64,000 bases of DNA from Acetobacterium woodii (GCA_016213825.1 JACQZP010000036.1:62001-126000); one strand, 5' to 3'. Shown: positions 42,220 to 51,795, counted from the stretch's first letter. Made by a program: numbers and translations. Notes: a model not told the origin generated them from the sequence alone.

Positions 42220-42725
42220 TGGATGATGCCTCCTTCAGTTTTACAGCCTTCAATAATTTCAGGGATATCCTCTTTTGTTAATCGTCCAAAAACTTTCCCG
42301 TTAATGGTCAAAACTGGGGCTAAACCACAGGCACCCAAACAACGGCAGTCTTCCAGCGTAAACTCACCATCCGCAGTCGTTTCGCCAACCCCAATCGCGA
42401 GAGTTTCTTTTAACTTGTCTAAAATTGGGCCAGATCCCTTGACATAACAGGCTGTTCCCATACAGATGGAAACTTGGTGCTTACCTTTGGGGTTCAAAGA
42501 AAAGAATGAGTAAAAAGAAATTACCCCAAATACCTCAGAGATGGGTACATTCATTTCCTTGGCAATGACCTCCTGGGCTTCGATCGGTAAATAACCATAT
42601 AATCCCTGGACCTCATGTAGGATAGGGATTAATGCTCCCTTAGAATTCTTGTGCTTGGCAACGATGTCGGTAACTAAATGTTTACTTTCATCTTTCTCCA
42701 TGCAACCACTTGCATTTGCGTTCAT
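42216..42725 (-). CDS. nuoE: NuoE/HydC-type 2Fe-2S subunit
   Basis: A 169-residue protein of the 24-kDa NADH-dehydrogenase family: N-terminal helical part (LIPILHEVQGLYGYLPIEAQEVIA, FGVISFYSFF) and a 2Fe-2S domain with CMGTACYVKG and CRCLGACGLAP. It is the first gene of the formate dehydrogenase operon, with AAGGAGGCGG before the ATG and a long structured leader upstream. It would relay electrons between FMN and the iron-sulfur chain. Confidence 0.85.
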   Translation of the reverse strand: MNANASGCMEKDESKHLVTDIVAKHKNSKGALIPILHEVQGLYGYLPIEAQEVIAKEMNVPISEVFGVISFYSFFSLNPKGKHQVSICMGTACYVKGSGPILDKLKETLAIGVGETTADGEFTLEDCRCLGACGLAPVLTINGKVFGRLTKEDIPEIIEGCKTEGGIIQ

Positions 42726-42771
42726 AAAACCGCCTCCTTAAAGTTTTTTGTTTAATGAATTTAAAAAATCC

Positions 42772-42808
42772 AAAAAAATAAACTCTAATCTGTGTAGATT
42801 AGAGTTTA
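42772..42808 (-). terminator. Leader terminator of the formate dehydrogenase operon
   Basis: On the minus strand, TAAACTCTAATC pairs with GATTAGAGTTTA around a six-base loop and is followed by a run of T. It ends about 50 bp before nuoE and downstream of the promoter, so it must act as an attenuator. Confidence 0.8.
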
Positions 42809-42894
42809 AAACTAATGTAAAGGATTGCATTCCGGGCAATCCAAATAAAACGGCAAAATAAAAATATTGTGTTGTACATAATATAAATATTTTG

Positions 42895-43032
42895 CCCTTT
42901 TATTTTTATAGTTTCTCCTTTCCACAATGGGAGGCATTACCGTTTCCAGTAATACCCTACGGATCTATAGCTCATAGATTTGCCAAAAGGACGCAAACCC
43001 TTAGACTCCATAGATTTGGAGTAAATTCAATA
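42895..43032 (-). ncRNA. Moco-riboswitch-like leader RNA
   Basis: On the minus strand the leader contains GGGTATTAC-TGGAAACG-GTAATGCC (nine-base stem), then CTCC-CATTGTGGAAA-GGAG, enclosed by TATAG and CTATA arms. The blocks GGAAAC, GCCTCCCA and GGAAAGGAG agree with my memory of the Moco RNA consensus. Its place between a promoter and a terminator, before a Mo/W-bis-MGD enzyme operon, fits a cofactor-sensing switch. Not verified by a covariance search. Confidence 0.5.
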
Positions 43033-43041
43033 TTTGGTCAC

Positions 43042-43070
43042 ATTATACATGCGCAAAAATTGTTTGTCCA
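43042..43070 (-). promoter_or_regulatory. Promoter of the formate dehydrogenase operon
   Basis: Minus strand -35 TGGACA (43070-43065) and perfect -10 TATAAT (43047-43042) with a 17-bp spacer. It gives a leader of roughly 310 nt before nuoE. Confidence 0.75.
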
Positions 43071-43678
43071 GCGATAAATTACGCCAAAAAATCGTAAAAT
43101 CTAAAAAACACACTATTTTAAATCGTGAAATAATTAACATGGTTTTTCAAACATTCCAAAATCCAAAGAAATAAAGCAACCCAAAATAAGCGTTTTAAAG
43201 CCGTTTTATGTTAAATGACCGAGTTGAAATTCTATTTTTGTACTTATTAAAATAAGTAATCATGACAAGGGTAAGTAGGTCTAAAAATTAATGCGTTTTT
43301 CTGGATTGAGAAAAGTCGAAAAACGTTGATTATTTAAAACAAAAATAGATGAGTTAAAATACTTATTAATATTTTACTCGTTTAAACCAATAATTTTAAA
43401 AAGCTACGAATTAAGAGGAAAAATTATCATAATATAGATGTTTCTGAAATTTGACTTGTTGTATTTTTCACAAAGTATAAAAAATTTAATTCCAGATAAA
43501 AAAGAACGTCCGTTTGGCACAATGGTGTGCTACCATCTAAACTGACTCGCGAGAAATATAATTTGCAAAACCACGAATCATCAATAATGGCTTATAAAAT
43601 TACTCTATCAAATAAAGTAATTCTATATAAATTAAATTGTGAATAAGATTATATTGCCATTTGCCAGGAGTCTTAAAG

Positions 43679-43722
43679 TCTCAAATTAATAGTTTGTTAT
43701 TTAACAAACTATTAATTTGAGA
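43679..43722. repeat. 44-bp palindrome
   Basis: Two perfect 21-bp arms (starting TCTCAAATTAATAG) around a TT centre. In RNA it would form a very stable hairpin, but no T run follows on either side. It stands alone in the gene-free region. Confidence 0.75.
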
Positions 43723-44224
43723 AAATAACACGTTTTGTGAATTTCATTAATTTTAAGTTTTCAATGTTAAACATTTAACGAGCGCCTCAGATGCTGTTAA
43801 ATAATAATCAATCATTAAAGTGATGAATAGTTGTGTATTATATATTATTGTTATGTATGATTTATAATAATCATTAATAGCATGTTATTGTTTGTTATTG
43901 GACAATCGATTGTTAAATATAAACCAATGTACAAAATAATCACTATGTTAAAAATTAATATTATTTTTTGTCAAGGGACACTATTTTTTTATACGGATTA
44001 TTTTAATCGCTTTTGTAGATTATTTTTATTTTAGAGCATAATTATTTTTTGTTTAGATTGTTAAAAAAATAATTAGCAGCATTTAAAAATGCGCTTCACA
44101 TGACAATTTGATTTGTTTGAATTTTAACGATCAAGTTGTTTCAGGTTATAAAATCAAGTTGATTTTTAGTGAAAAATTCGAAATAATGGGATAAAGATTT
44201 ATAGAAGTTTGATATAAGAAAGTG

Positions 44225-44252
44225 TTAGATTGATAAACTTTTATCAATCTAA
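44225..44252. repeat. 28-bp palindrome
   Basis: TTAGATTGATAAA and TTTATCAATCTAA are perfect 13-bp arms around CT. It lies about 490 bp upstream of the response-regulator gene. Confidence 0.65.
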
Positions 44253-44740
44253 TGACTATTTTTGGTTGGAAAAATTCTTAAATTTAATTAAGAAAGTAGA
44301 GAATTATATAAAAATAGGTAATTTGGGACAAAAGTGATTAATAAGAGAAAAATTATTTTTTAAATATTCGTAAAAGAAGAATGATTTAAAATATGACTGA
44401 TCGATTTAAAAAGGATTGGCATAGATAATGTTAAACTTGGATCAAATTGATTAGAATACCGTGATGCATATTTATCGAGGAAATCAATTTTTTCCTTTGA
44501 TAATCATGTCAAATGTTTAAATATAGCAGAAGCGAGCTTTAAATAATTAAAAAAAGAGTATTCCTGAACTGGAAATCTAACTTGCTCTTGAAAAAGCTCA
44601 ATAATATAACTTTATAACTCAATCAAGAAGACGCCTATATGGATGCAATTACAAAGGAATAATGATATGATTTACCAAAGCGTATTAAGATAACCAAAAC
44701 GAAAGACTTTCTCGACTCAGTCGAGAGGATTGGGGTACCG

Positions 44741-45460
44741 GTGAACTGGGATTGTTTAATTGTCGATGATGAGGTCGAGCTGGCAAAAGCGACCTGTGAA
44801 TATTTTGAAATGTTCGGAGTAACGGCGGCTCATGTCACAAATTTTAATGACTGCATGGGCTTTATGGCAACGAATGGGGTCAAACTGATTTTACTGGACA
44901 TTAATCTGGGGAATGATAGTGGGTTTACCCTTTGTAAGGAACTCCGCAAAAAAACCGATGTACCGATCCTGTTTATCAGTGCCAGACAGAGTGATGATGA
45001 TGTCCTCATTGCCCTGAATATCGGTGGGGATGATTATATCAAGAAACCTTATTCACTGAGCGTCTTGCTGGCCAAGGTCAAGGTGATCATCAAACGTTAT
45101 GATGGGGCGGCATCAAAAGTCGGGATCAGCGAAGCGGGCTGTTCTCTATTAAAAGAGAAGAATTGCTGCGGTAATTTGCGAATCGATGCCGATGCCATGA
45201 AGGTTTACCTCAATGAGAAAGATGTCGGTTTTAAAACAAAAGAATTCAAGCTGTTTCAATATCTATATGAAAATAAAAACCGGGTCATTCCAAAGGATGA
45301 ACTGTTTGCCAAGATTTGGGGGGATGCTTTTTTCAGTGATGGTACCCTAAATGTGCATATCCGCAAAATCCGCGAGAAAGTCGAAGAAAATCCCAATAAA
45401 CCAAGGCTAATTAAAACCATCTGGGGCACTGGCTATATCTTTGAAACACAAGATGATTAG
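44741..45460 (+). CDS. OmpR/PhoB-family response regulator
   Basis: A 239-residue protein with a receiver domain (acidic pair DD at 9-10, phospho-acceptor Asp53 in LILLDINLG, Lys in IKKPYS) and a C-terminal winged helix (LFQYLYENKNRVIPKDELFAKIWG; TLNVHIRKIREKVEENP; TIWGTGYIF). Start taken as GTG at 44741, preceded by GAGAGGATTGGGG. It pairs with the histidine kinase 72 bp downstream and probably controls the following ABC exporter. Confidence 0.88.
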   Translation: MNWDCLIVDDEVELAKATCEYFEMFGVTAAHVTNFNDCMGFMATNGVKLILLDINLGNDSGFTLCKELRKKTDVPILFISARQSDDDVLIALNIGGDDYIKKPYSLSVLLAKVKVIIKRYDGAASKVGISEAGCSLLKEKNCCGNLRIDADAMKVYLNEKDVGFKTKEFKLFQYLYENKNRVIPKDELFAKIWGDAFFSDGTLNVHIRKIREKVEENPNKPRLIKTIWGTGYIFETQDD

Positions 45461-45532
45461 AGCGATAGCAGTTAATAAAAATAGGATAAAAAATAAGATT
45501 AAAATAACGTGTTTAGCATTTGAGGGTAATTC

Positions 45533-46861
45533 ATGAAAATAAGAAGAATAATCATCGCTTTTACGGTGCTGTTACTCGCCTGCTACACCGTGGCGGTTAG
45601 TTATATCAATGGCACTCATTTAAATAAGGTAGATGTAACGCAGATTAACCAAGTCGTCAAAACCATCGAGAAAGAGTGGACGCGTTATGATGGAAGTGAA
45701 GACGGCACGCTGCCAAGAACCGGGGAAGCTGCGGGTCTGACTTATCAGATTGCGCTTACCAGTGATGAAAACTATCAGTCACTGGTATTTGAGGCGATCA
45801 AAAATAGAAATACCATTATGGATTTAATGGATTCTTCGGAAAATGGACAGCCGGCAATGATCGGCAAGATCATCTTTCTGACCGATGGCAGTGAAGAAGC
45901 AACGATGAAAAGAAATCTGATCAATATGATCACGATGTCCTTTCTGGTTGTCTTGATCATGGTTTATGTGGTTTTGAGACTGGTGTATACTTCAATCCTC
46001 AGACCCTTTGGGGTAATGAAGCAGTTTGCCCGAAAAATCGCTGACGGTGATCTGGAGTTCCGGCTGCCTATGGATCGGGGCAACTACTTTGGGGCATTCA
46101 CCGAAAGTTTTGACCTGATGCGGGAAGAGCTGCGAAAAGCCAGACAAGGCGAATATCAGGCCAACATTAGCAAAAAAGAGTTGGTAGCGGAACTGTCCCA
46201 CGACATCAAAACACCGGTGGCCACCATTAAAGCCATCTGTGAGCTGCTCGGGATCAAGCTGGCCGGGGTGAACCCTGAGAATTTACCGGGGTCAACAGCC
46301 GCAACGACCATCACCGAAAGCATCGAAAAAATTGCCGTGATTGATGCTAAAGCTGACATTATTGATGCGCTGATCAGCAACCTGTTTCACGCAACCCTGG
46401 AAGAACTGGAAATGCTGAAGGTCAATGTCAGCGAGCAACCCAGCACCGTGATCATCCAGATGTTTAGAGATATGGACAGCTTTGGAAAAATCCGCTTTAA
46501 AAATGACTTGGCGGAGTGTCTGATTTTTTGTGATCCGCTGCGGTTGAGTCAGGTGATTGACAATATCATCAGCAATTCCTATAAGTACGCCGATACCGAT
46601 ATCGACATCGGGTTTAATTTGGACAAAACAGAAAAAAAACTGACAGTAACGATCAAAGATTATGGCGAGGGTGTCAATCCCGATGAATGTCCGTTGGTTT
46701 GTGAAAAGTTTTTTCGCGGTTCCGGGGAAACGGTTAAAAATACCCCAGGTTCCGGGCTGGGCCTCTATTTGGCCCGACAGTTTATGGCCGGCATGGGCGG
46801 TAGCATTCGTTGTTATAATGAGGATGGCTTCACGGTGGCGCTGTCTATCAAAGTGGTGTAA
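45533..46861 (+). CDS. Sensor histidine kinase
   Basis: A 442-residue membrane kinase: helices at about 5-25 and 131-153 flank an extracytoplasmic sensor domain of about 100 residues, then HAMP (about 155-205), HisKA with His223 in ELVAELSHDIKTPVATI, and HATPase_c (N box DNIISNSYKYA; G1 DYGEGVNP; G2 PGSGLGLYLARQF). It is the partner of the preceding response regulator. The large sensor domain separates it from the BceS type that lacks one. Confidence 0.88.
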   Translation: MKIRRIIIAFTVLLLACYTVAVSYINGTHLNKVDVTQINQVVKTIEKEWTRYDGSEDGTLPRTGEAAGLTYQIALTSDENYQSLVFEAIKNRNTIMDLMDSSENGQPAMIGKIIFLTDGSEEATMKRNLINMITMSFLVVLIMVYVVLRLVYTSILRPFGVMKQFARKIADGDLEFRLPMDRGNYFGAFTESFDLMREELRKARQGEYQANISKKELVAELSHDIKTPVATIKAICELLGIKLAGVNPENLPGSTAATTITESIEKIAVIDAKADIIDALISNLFHATLEELEMLKVNVSEQPSTVIIQMFRDMDSFGKIRFKNDLAECLIFCDPLRLSQVIDNIISNSYKYADTDIDIGFNLDKTEKKLTVTIKDYGEGVNPDECPLVCEKFFRGSGETVKNTPGSGLGLYLARQFMAGMGGSIRCYNEDGFTVALSIKVV

Positions 46862-46978
46862 GGCCTGAGCATTTATAAAAAACAGATAAAAATAGATAAA
46901 GAAAGATTATTTAAGAAATAGATAAGGATTTAATAAGAGTTGGCAAAAGACCGGCTAAGAACATATCAAATATAATAG

Positions 46979-47014
46979 GACCATGGAAAGCAAAAGCCGA
47001 CCATGGTCTTTTAT
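46979..47014 (+). terminator. Hairpin/terminator between kinase and ABC genes
   Basis: GACCATGG (46979-46986) pairs with CCATGGTC (47001-47008), followed by TTTTAT. It may end the two-component mRNA or reduce read-through into the ABC genes. Confidence 0.5.
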
Positions 47015-47055
47015 CATATCGATAAAGGTTCACTCAGTCAATCAGGAGGATTACA

Positions 47056-47814
47056 ATGAATAACACGATTCTAAAGGCAGAAATGCTCAGCAAAACCTAT
47101 TCAAACGGCAGCATCATGCAGCACGTTTTAAAAAATCTGAACATCGAAATCAAAGCGGGCGACTTTACCGTCATCATGGGGAGCTCAGGTTCGGGAAAGT
47201 CCACCCTGCTTTATGCCTTGTCGGGGATGGACAAGCCGACTCTGGGAACTATCGACTTTAAAGGCGAAGCGATTTCCAGCTATTCCAATGACAAGCTGGC
47301 CATTTTTCGAAGAAAGCATTGCGGATTTGTGTTTCAGCAGATTTATCTCAATGATACCATGAGTGTGCTGGATAATATCATGATCTCAGGTCTGCTGGTC
47401 AGTCGCGATAAAAAGGCGATCGCAACTCGAGCCAAGCAACTGCTGCATCAGGTCGGGCTGAATGATGAATGCTATCATAAATATCCGTCCCAGCTTTCCG
47501 GTGGTGAAGCCCAGCGGGTGGCCATTGTCCGGGCGCTGATCAATGCGCCGGAAATCGTCTTTGCCGATGAACCCACCGGAGCCCTCAATTCCACGAATGC
47601 CATCAACGTGCTGGATGTGATGTCCGAGGTCAATGCCGCTGGTCAAAGCATCATCATGGTGACCCATGATATTAAAACCGCCCGACGGGCCAATCGCATT
47701 CTATACTTAAAGGATGGGGTCATCATTGATGAACTGAGTCTGGGAACCTATGTCAAGGACGACCCGGACAGACATGGCGTTCTGCGGGCATTTCTGGAAA
47801 GCATGGGCTGGTAG
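47056..47814 (+). CDS. ABC exporter ATP-binding protein (MacB/LolD type)
   Basis: A 252-residue ATPase: Walker A GSSGSGKSTLLYALSG, Q-loop VFQQIYL, signature LSGGEAQRVAIVRAL, Walker B VFADEPTGALNS, H-loop VTHDIKTARRA. The EPTGALNS Walker B is typical of the MacB/LolD/BceA group that works with FtsX-like permeases. The permease gene follows after one base. Likely a peptide or antimicrobial exporter or detoxifier, regulated by the upstream two-component system. Confidence 0.87.
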   Translation: MNNTILKAEMLSKTYSNGSIMQHVLKNLNIEIKAGDFTVIMGSSGSGKSTLLYALSGMDKPTLGTIDFKGEAISSYSNDKLAIFRRKHCGFVFQQIYLNDTMSVLDNIMISGLLVSRDKKAIATRAKQLLHQVGLNDECYHKYPSQLSGGEAQRVAIVRALINAPEIVFADEPTGALNSTNAINVLDVMSEVNAAGQSIIMVTHDIKTARRANRILYLKDGVIIDELSLGTYVKDDPDRHGVLRAFLESMGW

Positions 47815-47815
47815 C

Positions 47816-50185
47816 ATGAAACTTTTTATGATTGCGACCAACAACATCAAGAAGGCCAAGGTAGCTACCGCTACCCTGATCATTCTGATTGCCATTGCTA
47901 CCATCTTTCTGTATGTGGGAATCAGCGTACTGGCTAGTATGGATACCTTTATTGATCAGAAGAATGCCGAAACCAATGGTGCTCACCTGATCTCAATTAC
48001 CGACGGTACCCATGATCAGGATATTCAGGAAATTTATCAGTCTATTGAAGGCTATTCCTATAGTGAACAGGAAGAGGGGATGATGTCGATGTCTTCATCA
48101 TTTCAGAATCTCGATACCGGGGAAGAGGCCAATAGTATCCCGGCCGTCTTTTTAAATCTCGATACCGCCCGAAAAATATCCCAGGTGAAGATCATTGATC
48201 AGGCCGAACTGATGCCGAAAAATGGCGTCATTGTGCCCTATGTTCTAAAAGTGGCCAATGGCTATCAAACCGGGGATACCTTAAAACTGATGGTGGATGA
48301 TACCAGTACCGAGCTTGAGATTGCTGGTTTCTACGAAGATTTGATGTTTGCCAGTCCTTCCAATGTGAGCATGTATAAATTATATGTCGGAAATCAGCAG
48401 TTTCAGGAATTTCTGGCGCAGCCGGAGTATGGCTCAAAATGCAGCTACATCGCGGTGATCACCGATGATATTAATGGGTCTGAAGCATTTGAATCGGAGT
48501 ATATCAAAGCAATAAAAACGATCATGCCGGAAGGCACGGGCAGCTATGCCTCCCTTAGTTATGGAACAATGAAAACGGGCGTGGCCATCTTTATCAATAT
48601 TATTATGGCGGTGCTATTGTCCTTCTCGATTATCATTCTGGCGATTGCGGCGATTGTCATCAAGTTTTCGACCACCACTCATATTGAAAACAATATTAAA
48701 AATATCGGCACCCTGGAAGCCATGGGCTATACAACCAGACAGATCCTTGGCTCGATTCTGATCGAATACCTGTTGATGACCGCCATCGGTTTTGGAGTGG
48801 GGTTGGCCGCCGCGTTGTTGATTTCACCGGTGATTACCAATGTCGTGTCATCATCAATCGGGCTGCGCTGGGCCACCGGACTTTATCCCCAGGCGGTACT
48901 GGCAAGTCTGGGTGTGATTATGATAGCGGTGCTGGGGATTTCTTATTTCAGTGCGGCTAAAATCAAAAGAATCACCCCCTTAGCAGCGCTGCGAAACGGT
49001 ATCGAAACCCATCATTTTGGGAAAAACAGCATTCCTCTGGATCAGACCAGGCTGAGTCTCAATATGGCCATGGGTTTTAAATCACTTGTTTTCAATAAAC
49101 GACAGAATCTCATTGCCGGGTTGATCATCATCCTGCTGAGTCTGGTAACCGTATTTGCGCTGGCATCCTACTATAATTTTTCGGTGGATAAAACCGCCAT
49201 GATTAAATTAATCGGTCTGGAAACCGCTGAGGTTCGAGTAATCGCCATCGACAATGAAGAAATGATATTTGCAGAAATTGCCGCTATGCCGGAGGTGGAA
49301 GATACCATCAAACTCAATTCCTTTGACGGTGTCATTAAATTTAACGACAAAGAAAGCGGTGCCAATACCAGAATAACCGCCGATTACAGCCGCTTGAAAG
49401 TCAATACCTGTGTGCAGGGCAGGATGCCGGTGCATGATAATGAAATCGCCATCACCAGTATTGTGCTGGATAATCTTGGCGCCCAGATGGGAGATACCGT
49501 ATCAATCGACTATAACGGCACCGCCCGGGAATTTCTGGTGGTGGGGGTCACGCAACAGTTTAATATGTTGGGTAAAGGAGCCGCCATTACCACAGCCGGG
49601 ATGAAAAAACTGGTGCCGTCTTATCAAGAGCAAAATTTGATGATTTATCTGGCGGAGGGTCAGGATACCGAAAAATTCATCACCAAAATAAACAATCGCT
49701 ATGGGGTTGAGAACGTTCAGTGCAACAGCTACTTTGAGTCCATCGAAATGATGTTGGATTCCTTTGAAGCCTCGATAAAAATTGTGGTGACGGGATGCCT
49801 GGGGATTATCGCGGTCATTATTGTATTTATTATGTTCTTGGTAATCCGGGTGCGGATCTTGCGGGAGCGAACCCGGCTGGGGGTTTCGAAAGCCCTTGGT
49901 TTTACCTCCAATCAGCTGATCGGTCAGATCTTAATCAGTGAGATGCCGGTGATTATCGGGGCTGCGGTGGTGGGATCTATCGCCGGTTATTTTGCCACCA
50001 ATCCGATGCTGGCGGTTATGCTTGCCTCCAACGGCATTTTAAATTGTGATTTTTATGTGGAACCCAGTCTGGTGATGTTCACCGCATTCGGAATTAGCCT
50101 GCTGGGATTGGCAACGGTGCTGATCGTCGCCAGTAAAATCAGAAAGATCAGCCCCTGTAAGATGTTTGAAGAAGGGGTGGATTAA
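47816..50185 (+). CDS. FtsX/MacB-like ABC permease
   Basis: A 789-residue permease from the ATG at 47816; the open frame begins earlier within the ATPase gene. Layout: helix at about 20-42, an extracytoplasmic domain (about 45-255), a three-helix FtsX domain (about 260-400), a helix near 440, a second extracytoplasmic domain (about 470-655), and a final three-helix FtsX domain (about 665-780). Two FtsX repeats in one chain are typical of VexE/YknZ-like or BceB-like permeases. Substrate unknown. Confidence 0.83.
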   Translation: MKLFMIATNNIKKAKVATATLIILIAIATIFLYVGISVLASMDTFIDQKNAETNGAHLISITDGTHDQDIQEIYQSIEGYSYSEQEEGMMSMSSSFQNLDTGEEANSIPAVFLNLDTARKISQVKIIDQAELMPKNGVIVPYVLKVANGYQTGDTLKLMVDDTSTELEIAGFYEDLMFASPSNVSMYKLYVGNQQFQEFLAQPEYGSKCSYIAVITDDINGSEAFESEYIKAIKTIMPEGTGSYASLSYGTMKTGVAIFINIIMAVLLSFSIIILAIAAIVIKFSTTTHIENNIKNIGTLEAMGYTTRQILGSILIEYLLMTAIGFGVGLAAALLISPVITNVVSSSIGLRWATGLYPQAVLASLGVIMIAVLGISYFSAAKIKRITPLAALRNGIETHHFGKNSIPLDQTRLSLNMAMGFKSLVFNKRQNLIAGLIIILLSLVTVFALASYYNFSVDKTAMIKLIGLETAEVRVIAIDNEEMIFAEIAAMPEVEDTIKLNSFDGVIKFNDKESGANTRITADYSRLKVNTCVQGRMPVHDNEIAITSIVLDNLGAQMGDTVSIDYNGTAREFLVVGVTQQFNMLGKGAAITTAGMKKLVPSYQEQNLMIYLAEGQDTEKFITKINNRYGVENVQCNSYFESIEMMLDSFEASIKIVVTGCLGIIAVIIVFIMFLVIRVRILRERTRLGVSKALGFTSNQLIGQILISEMPVIIGAAVVGSIAGYFATNPMLAVMLASNGILNCDFYVEPSLVMFTAFGISLLGLATVLIVASKIRKISPCKMFEEGVD

Positions 50186-50296
50186 GACTGACTTTCTTCT
50201 TAGATAGAAGCATTGAAAAATGATGCCGTAACTGGTATGATGAGAAAAAACTGGAAGTTCGATCTTACACCAGATGAACAGGAAGGATTGTGACTC

Positions 50297-50905
50297 ATGC
50301 CATTTGAAATCAACCCCCAAAGTAGCACTAAAATACCGGTAGAAATAAGCGAAAAGCTGTTTGCGGATATCAAGAAATATATCGATGACCATTATGTGGA
50401 TGAACACTCGGTTTATGGACGAAATATTGAATTTGAACCCGATCTGCCCAAGTATAATCGGGTTCGCATGACTGCTCCGGTGGAAAAAATGGCGGAAAGC
50501 CAGCCCTTTATGCCGGCACCGGCGGTACCAGTCAAAAGAAGCCTGGAAGATGTGGTGGGTCAATTGGATGACTCATTTTCAGAAATACTGCTGCGGCTGA
50601 TTGACGAAAAGGGCATGACCGATGTACAAACCTATAAAAAAGCCAATATTGACCGAAAGCTCTTTTCCAAGATCCGCAGTAAAAAGGATTATAATCCCAG
50701 TAAGGCCACGGCCATAGCCTTTGCCATTGCGCTGGAGCTGAATCTTGACGAGACCCATGATCTGTTGGGGCGGGCCGGCTACGCTCTGTCTCACAGCAAC
50801 GAATTCGATCTGATTATTGAGTATTTTATCACAGCCGGAAATTATAATATTTATGAGATCAACGAAGCTCTGTTCGCCTTTGACCAGGCCCTGTTGGGCG
50901 CCTGA
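50297..50905 (+). CDS. Unknown protein with HTH-like C-terminal domain
   Basis: A 202-residue soluble protein. Residues 1-75 have a KYIDDHYVDEHSVYGRNIEFEP segment and a Pro-rich linker. Residues about 85-195 form a helical domain, RLIDEKGMTDVQTYKKANIDRKLFSKIRSKKDYNPSKATAIAFAIALELNLDETHDLLGRAGY, resembling an XRE-type fold used for protein or DNA contact. It is followed after 76 bp by a von Willebrand A gene. I recall similar gene pairs in Firmicutes but cannot name a function. Confidence 0.6.
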   Translation: MPFEINPQSSTKIPVEISEKLFADIKKYIDDHYVDEHSVYGRNIEFEPDLPKYNRVRMTAPVEKMAESQPFMPAPAVPVKRSLEDVVGQLDDSFSEILLRLIDEKGMTDVQTYKKANIDRKLFSKIRSKKDYNPSKATAIAFAIALELNLDETHDLLGRAGYALSHSNEFDLIIEYFITAGNYNIYEINEALFAFDQALLGA

Positions 50906-50981
50906 TTGTCGTTTTGAAAGCGACCAACCGGCGGTCCAATCGTGTTATCCTTTAATTAACAAAGAAACGGAGGATAATACA

Positions 50982-51683
50982 ATGAATGCAAAAGAAACAA
51001 ACACGGGCAAAACAAAAACAGATAAAACAAGTAAAACGGAATTGGTCTTTATTCTGGATAAAAGCGGCTCGATGTCCGGTTTGGAAAGCGATACCATCGG
51101 CGGCTTCAACGCGATGCTTAAAAAACAACAGCAGGCAACCGGAGCGGCCCGGGTCACCACAGTGCTCTTTGACGATGGCTATGAAGTGCTTCATGATCGG
51201 TTGGATATTCAAGGGGTTGCTCCGATTACCGAAAACGACTATTATGTCGGGGGGTGCACCGCGCTGCTGGATGCCATCGGCAAGACCATCCACAAGATTA
51301 TTAACGCCCAACGCTATACCCAAAAAGAGCATCGCTCCGATCAGGTTATTTTTGTCATCACCACCGACGGCTTGGAGAATGCCAGCCGGGAATATTCCTA
51401 TGAAAAGATCAAGCGACTGATTGAACTGGAGAAAACCCAGTACCACTGGGAATTTATTTTCCTGGGAGCCAATATCGACGCCATCGAAACCGCCGCCCGA
51501 TTTGGCATCAGCGCCGACCGAGCCGCTAATTATCATGCTGACGGTGTCGGCACCCGCTTAAACTATCGAGTAGTTAGCGATGCGGTTTGTGAAATGCGCG
51601 AGAGTAACCCGATCCCCGCCAATTGGAAGGCCAAAATTGATGAGGATTTTGAGCGACGGGAAAAAAATAGCAGCGTAGATTGA
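50982..51683 (+). CDS. von Willebrand factor A domain protein
   Basis: A 233-residue soluble protein from the ATG at 50982 (GGAGG upstream). The MIDAS motif is intact (LDKSGSMSG; Thr in GGCTALLDAIG; Asp in TTDGLENASR). There is no signal peptide or membrane anchor, so it acts in the cytoplasm, possibly as a partner of the preceding HTH-like protein. The strong terminator at 51728 ends the pair. Confidence 0.8.
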   Translation: MNAKETNTGKTKTDKTSKTELVFILDKSGSMSGLESDTIGGFNAMLKKQQQATGAARVTTVLFDDGYEVLHDRLDIQGVAPITENDYYVGGCTALLDAIGKTIHKIINAQRYTQKEHRSDQVIFVITTDGLENASREYSYEKIKRLIELEKTQYHWEFIFLGANIDAIETAARFGISADRAANYHADGVGTRLNYRVVSDAVCEMRESNPIPANWKAKIDEDFERREKNSSVD

Positions 51684-51727
51684 TGAAATTAATTGACGAG
51701 CGCAATCAATAAGAGGCCTAAACTGGC

Positions 51728-51776
51728 AACACCCCGTCAAACAGATGGTTCCATCTGTTTGACGGGGTGTTTTTTT
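51728..51776. terminator. Strong bidirectional terminator
   Basis: A perfect 21-bp stem (AACACCCCGTCAAACAGATG...) with a TT loop and a T run on the plus strand. It separates the plus-strand vWA gene from the convergent phosphoesterase gene. Confidence 0.9.
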
Positions 51777-51795
51777 AATCGGTTTAGGGATCCAC

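Larger units (their letters stand above)
43071..44740. other. AT-rich gene-free region
   Basis: About 1.67 kb with no coding sequence supported on either strand and visibly higher AT content than the flanks. It separates the divergent formate dehydrogenase operon and two-component genes. It contains two perfect palindromes (listed separately) and many short T and A runs. No DnaA-box cluster, tRNA or known RNA was recognised. Confidence 0.6.

Noticed and set aside
43071-44740. Chromosomal replication origin
   Set aside because: The region is AT-rich, but no cluster of DnaA boxes and no dnaA/dnaN genes are present.
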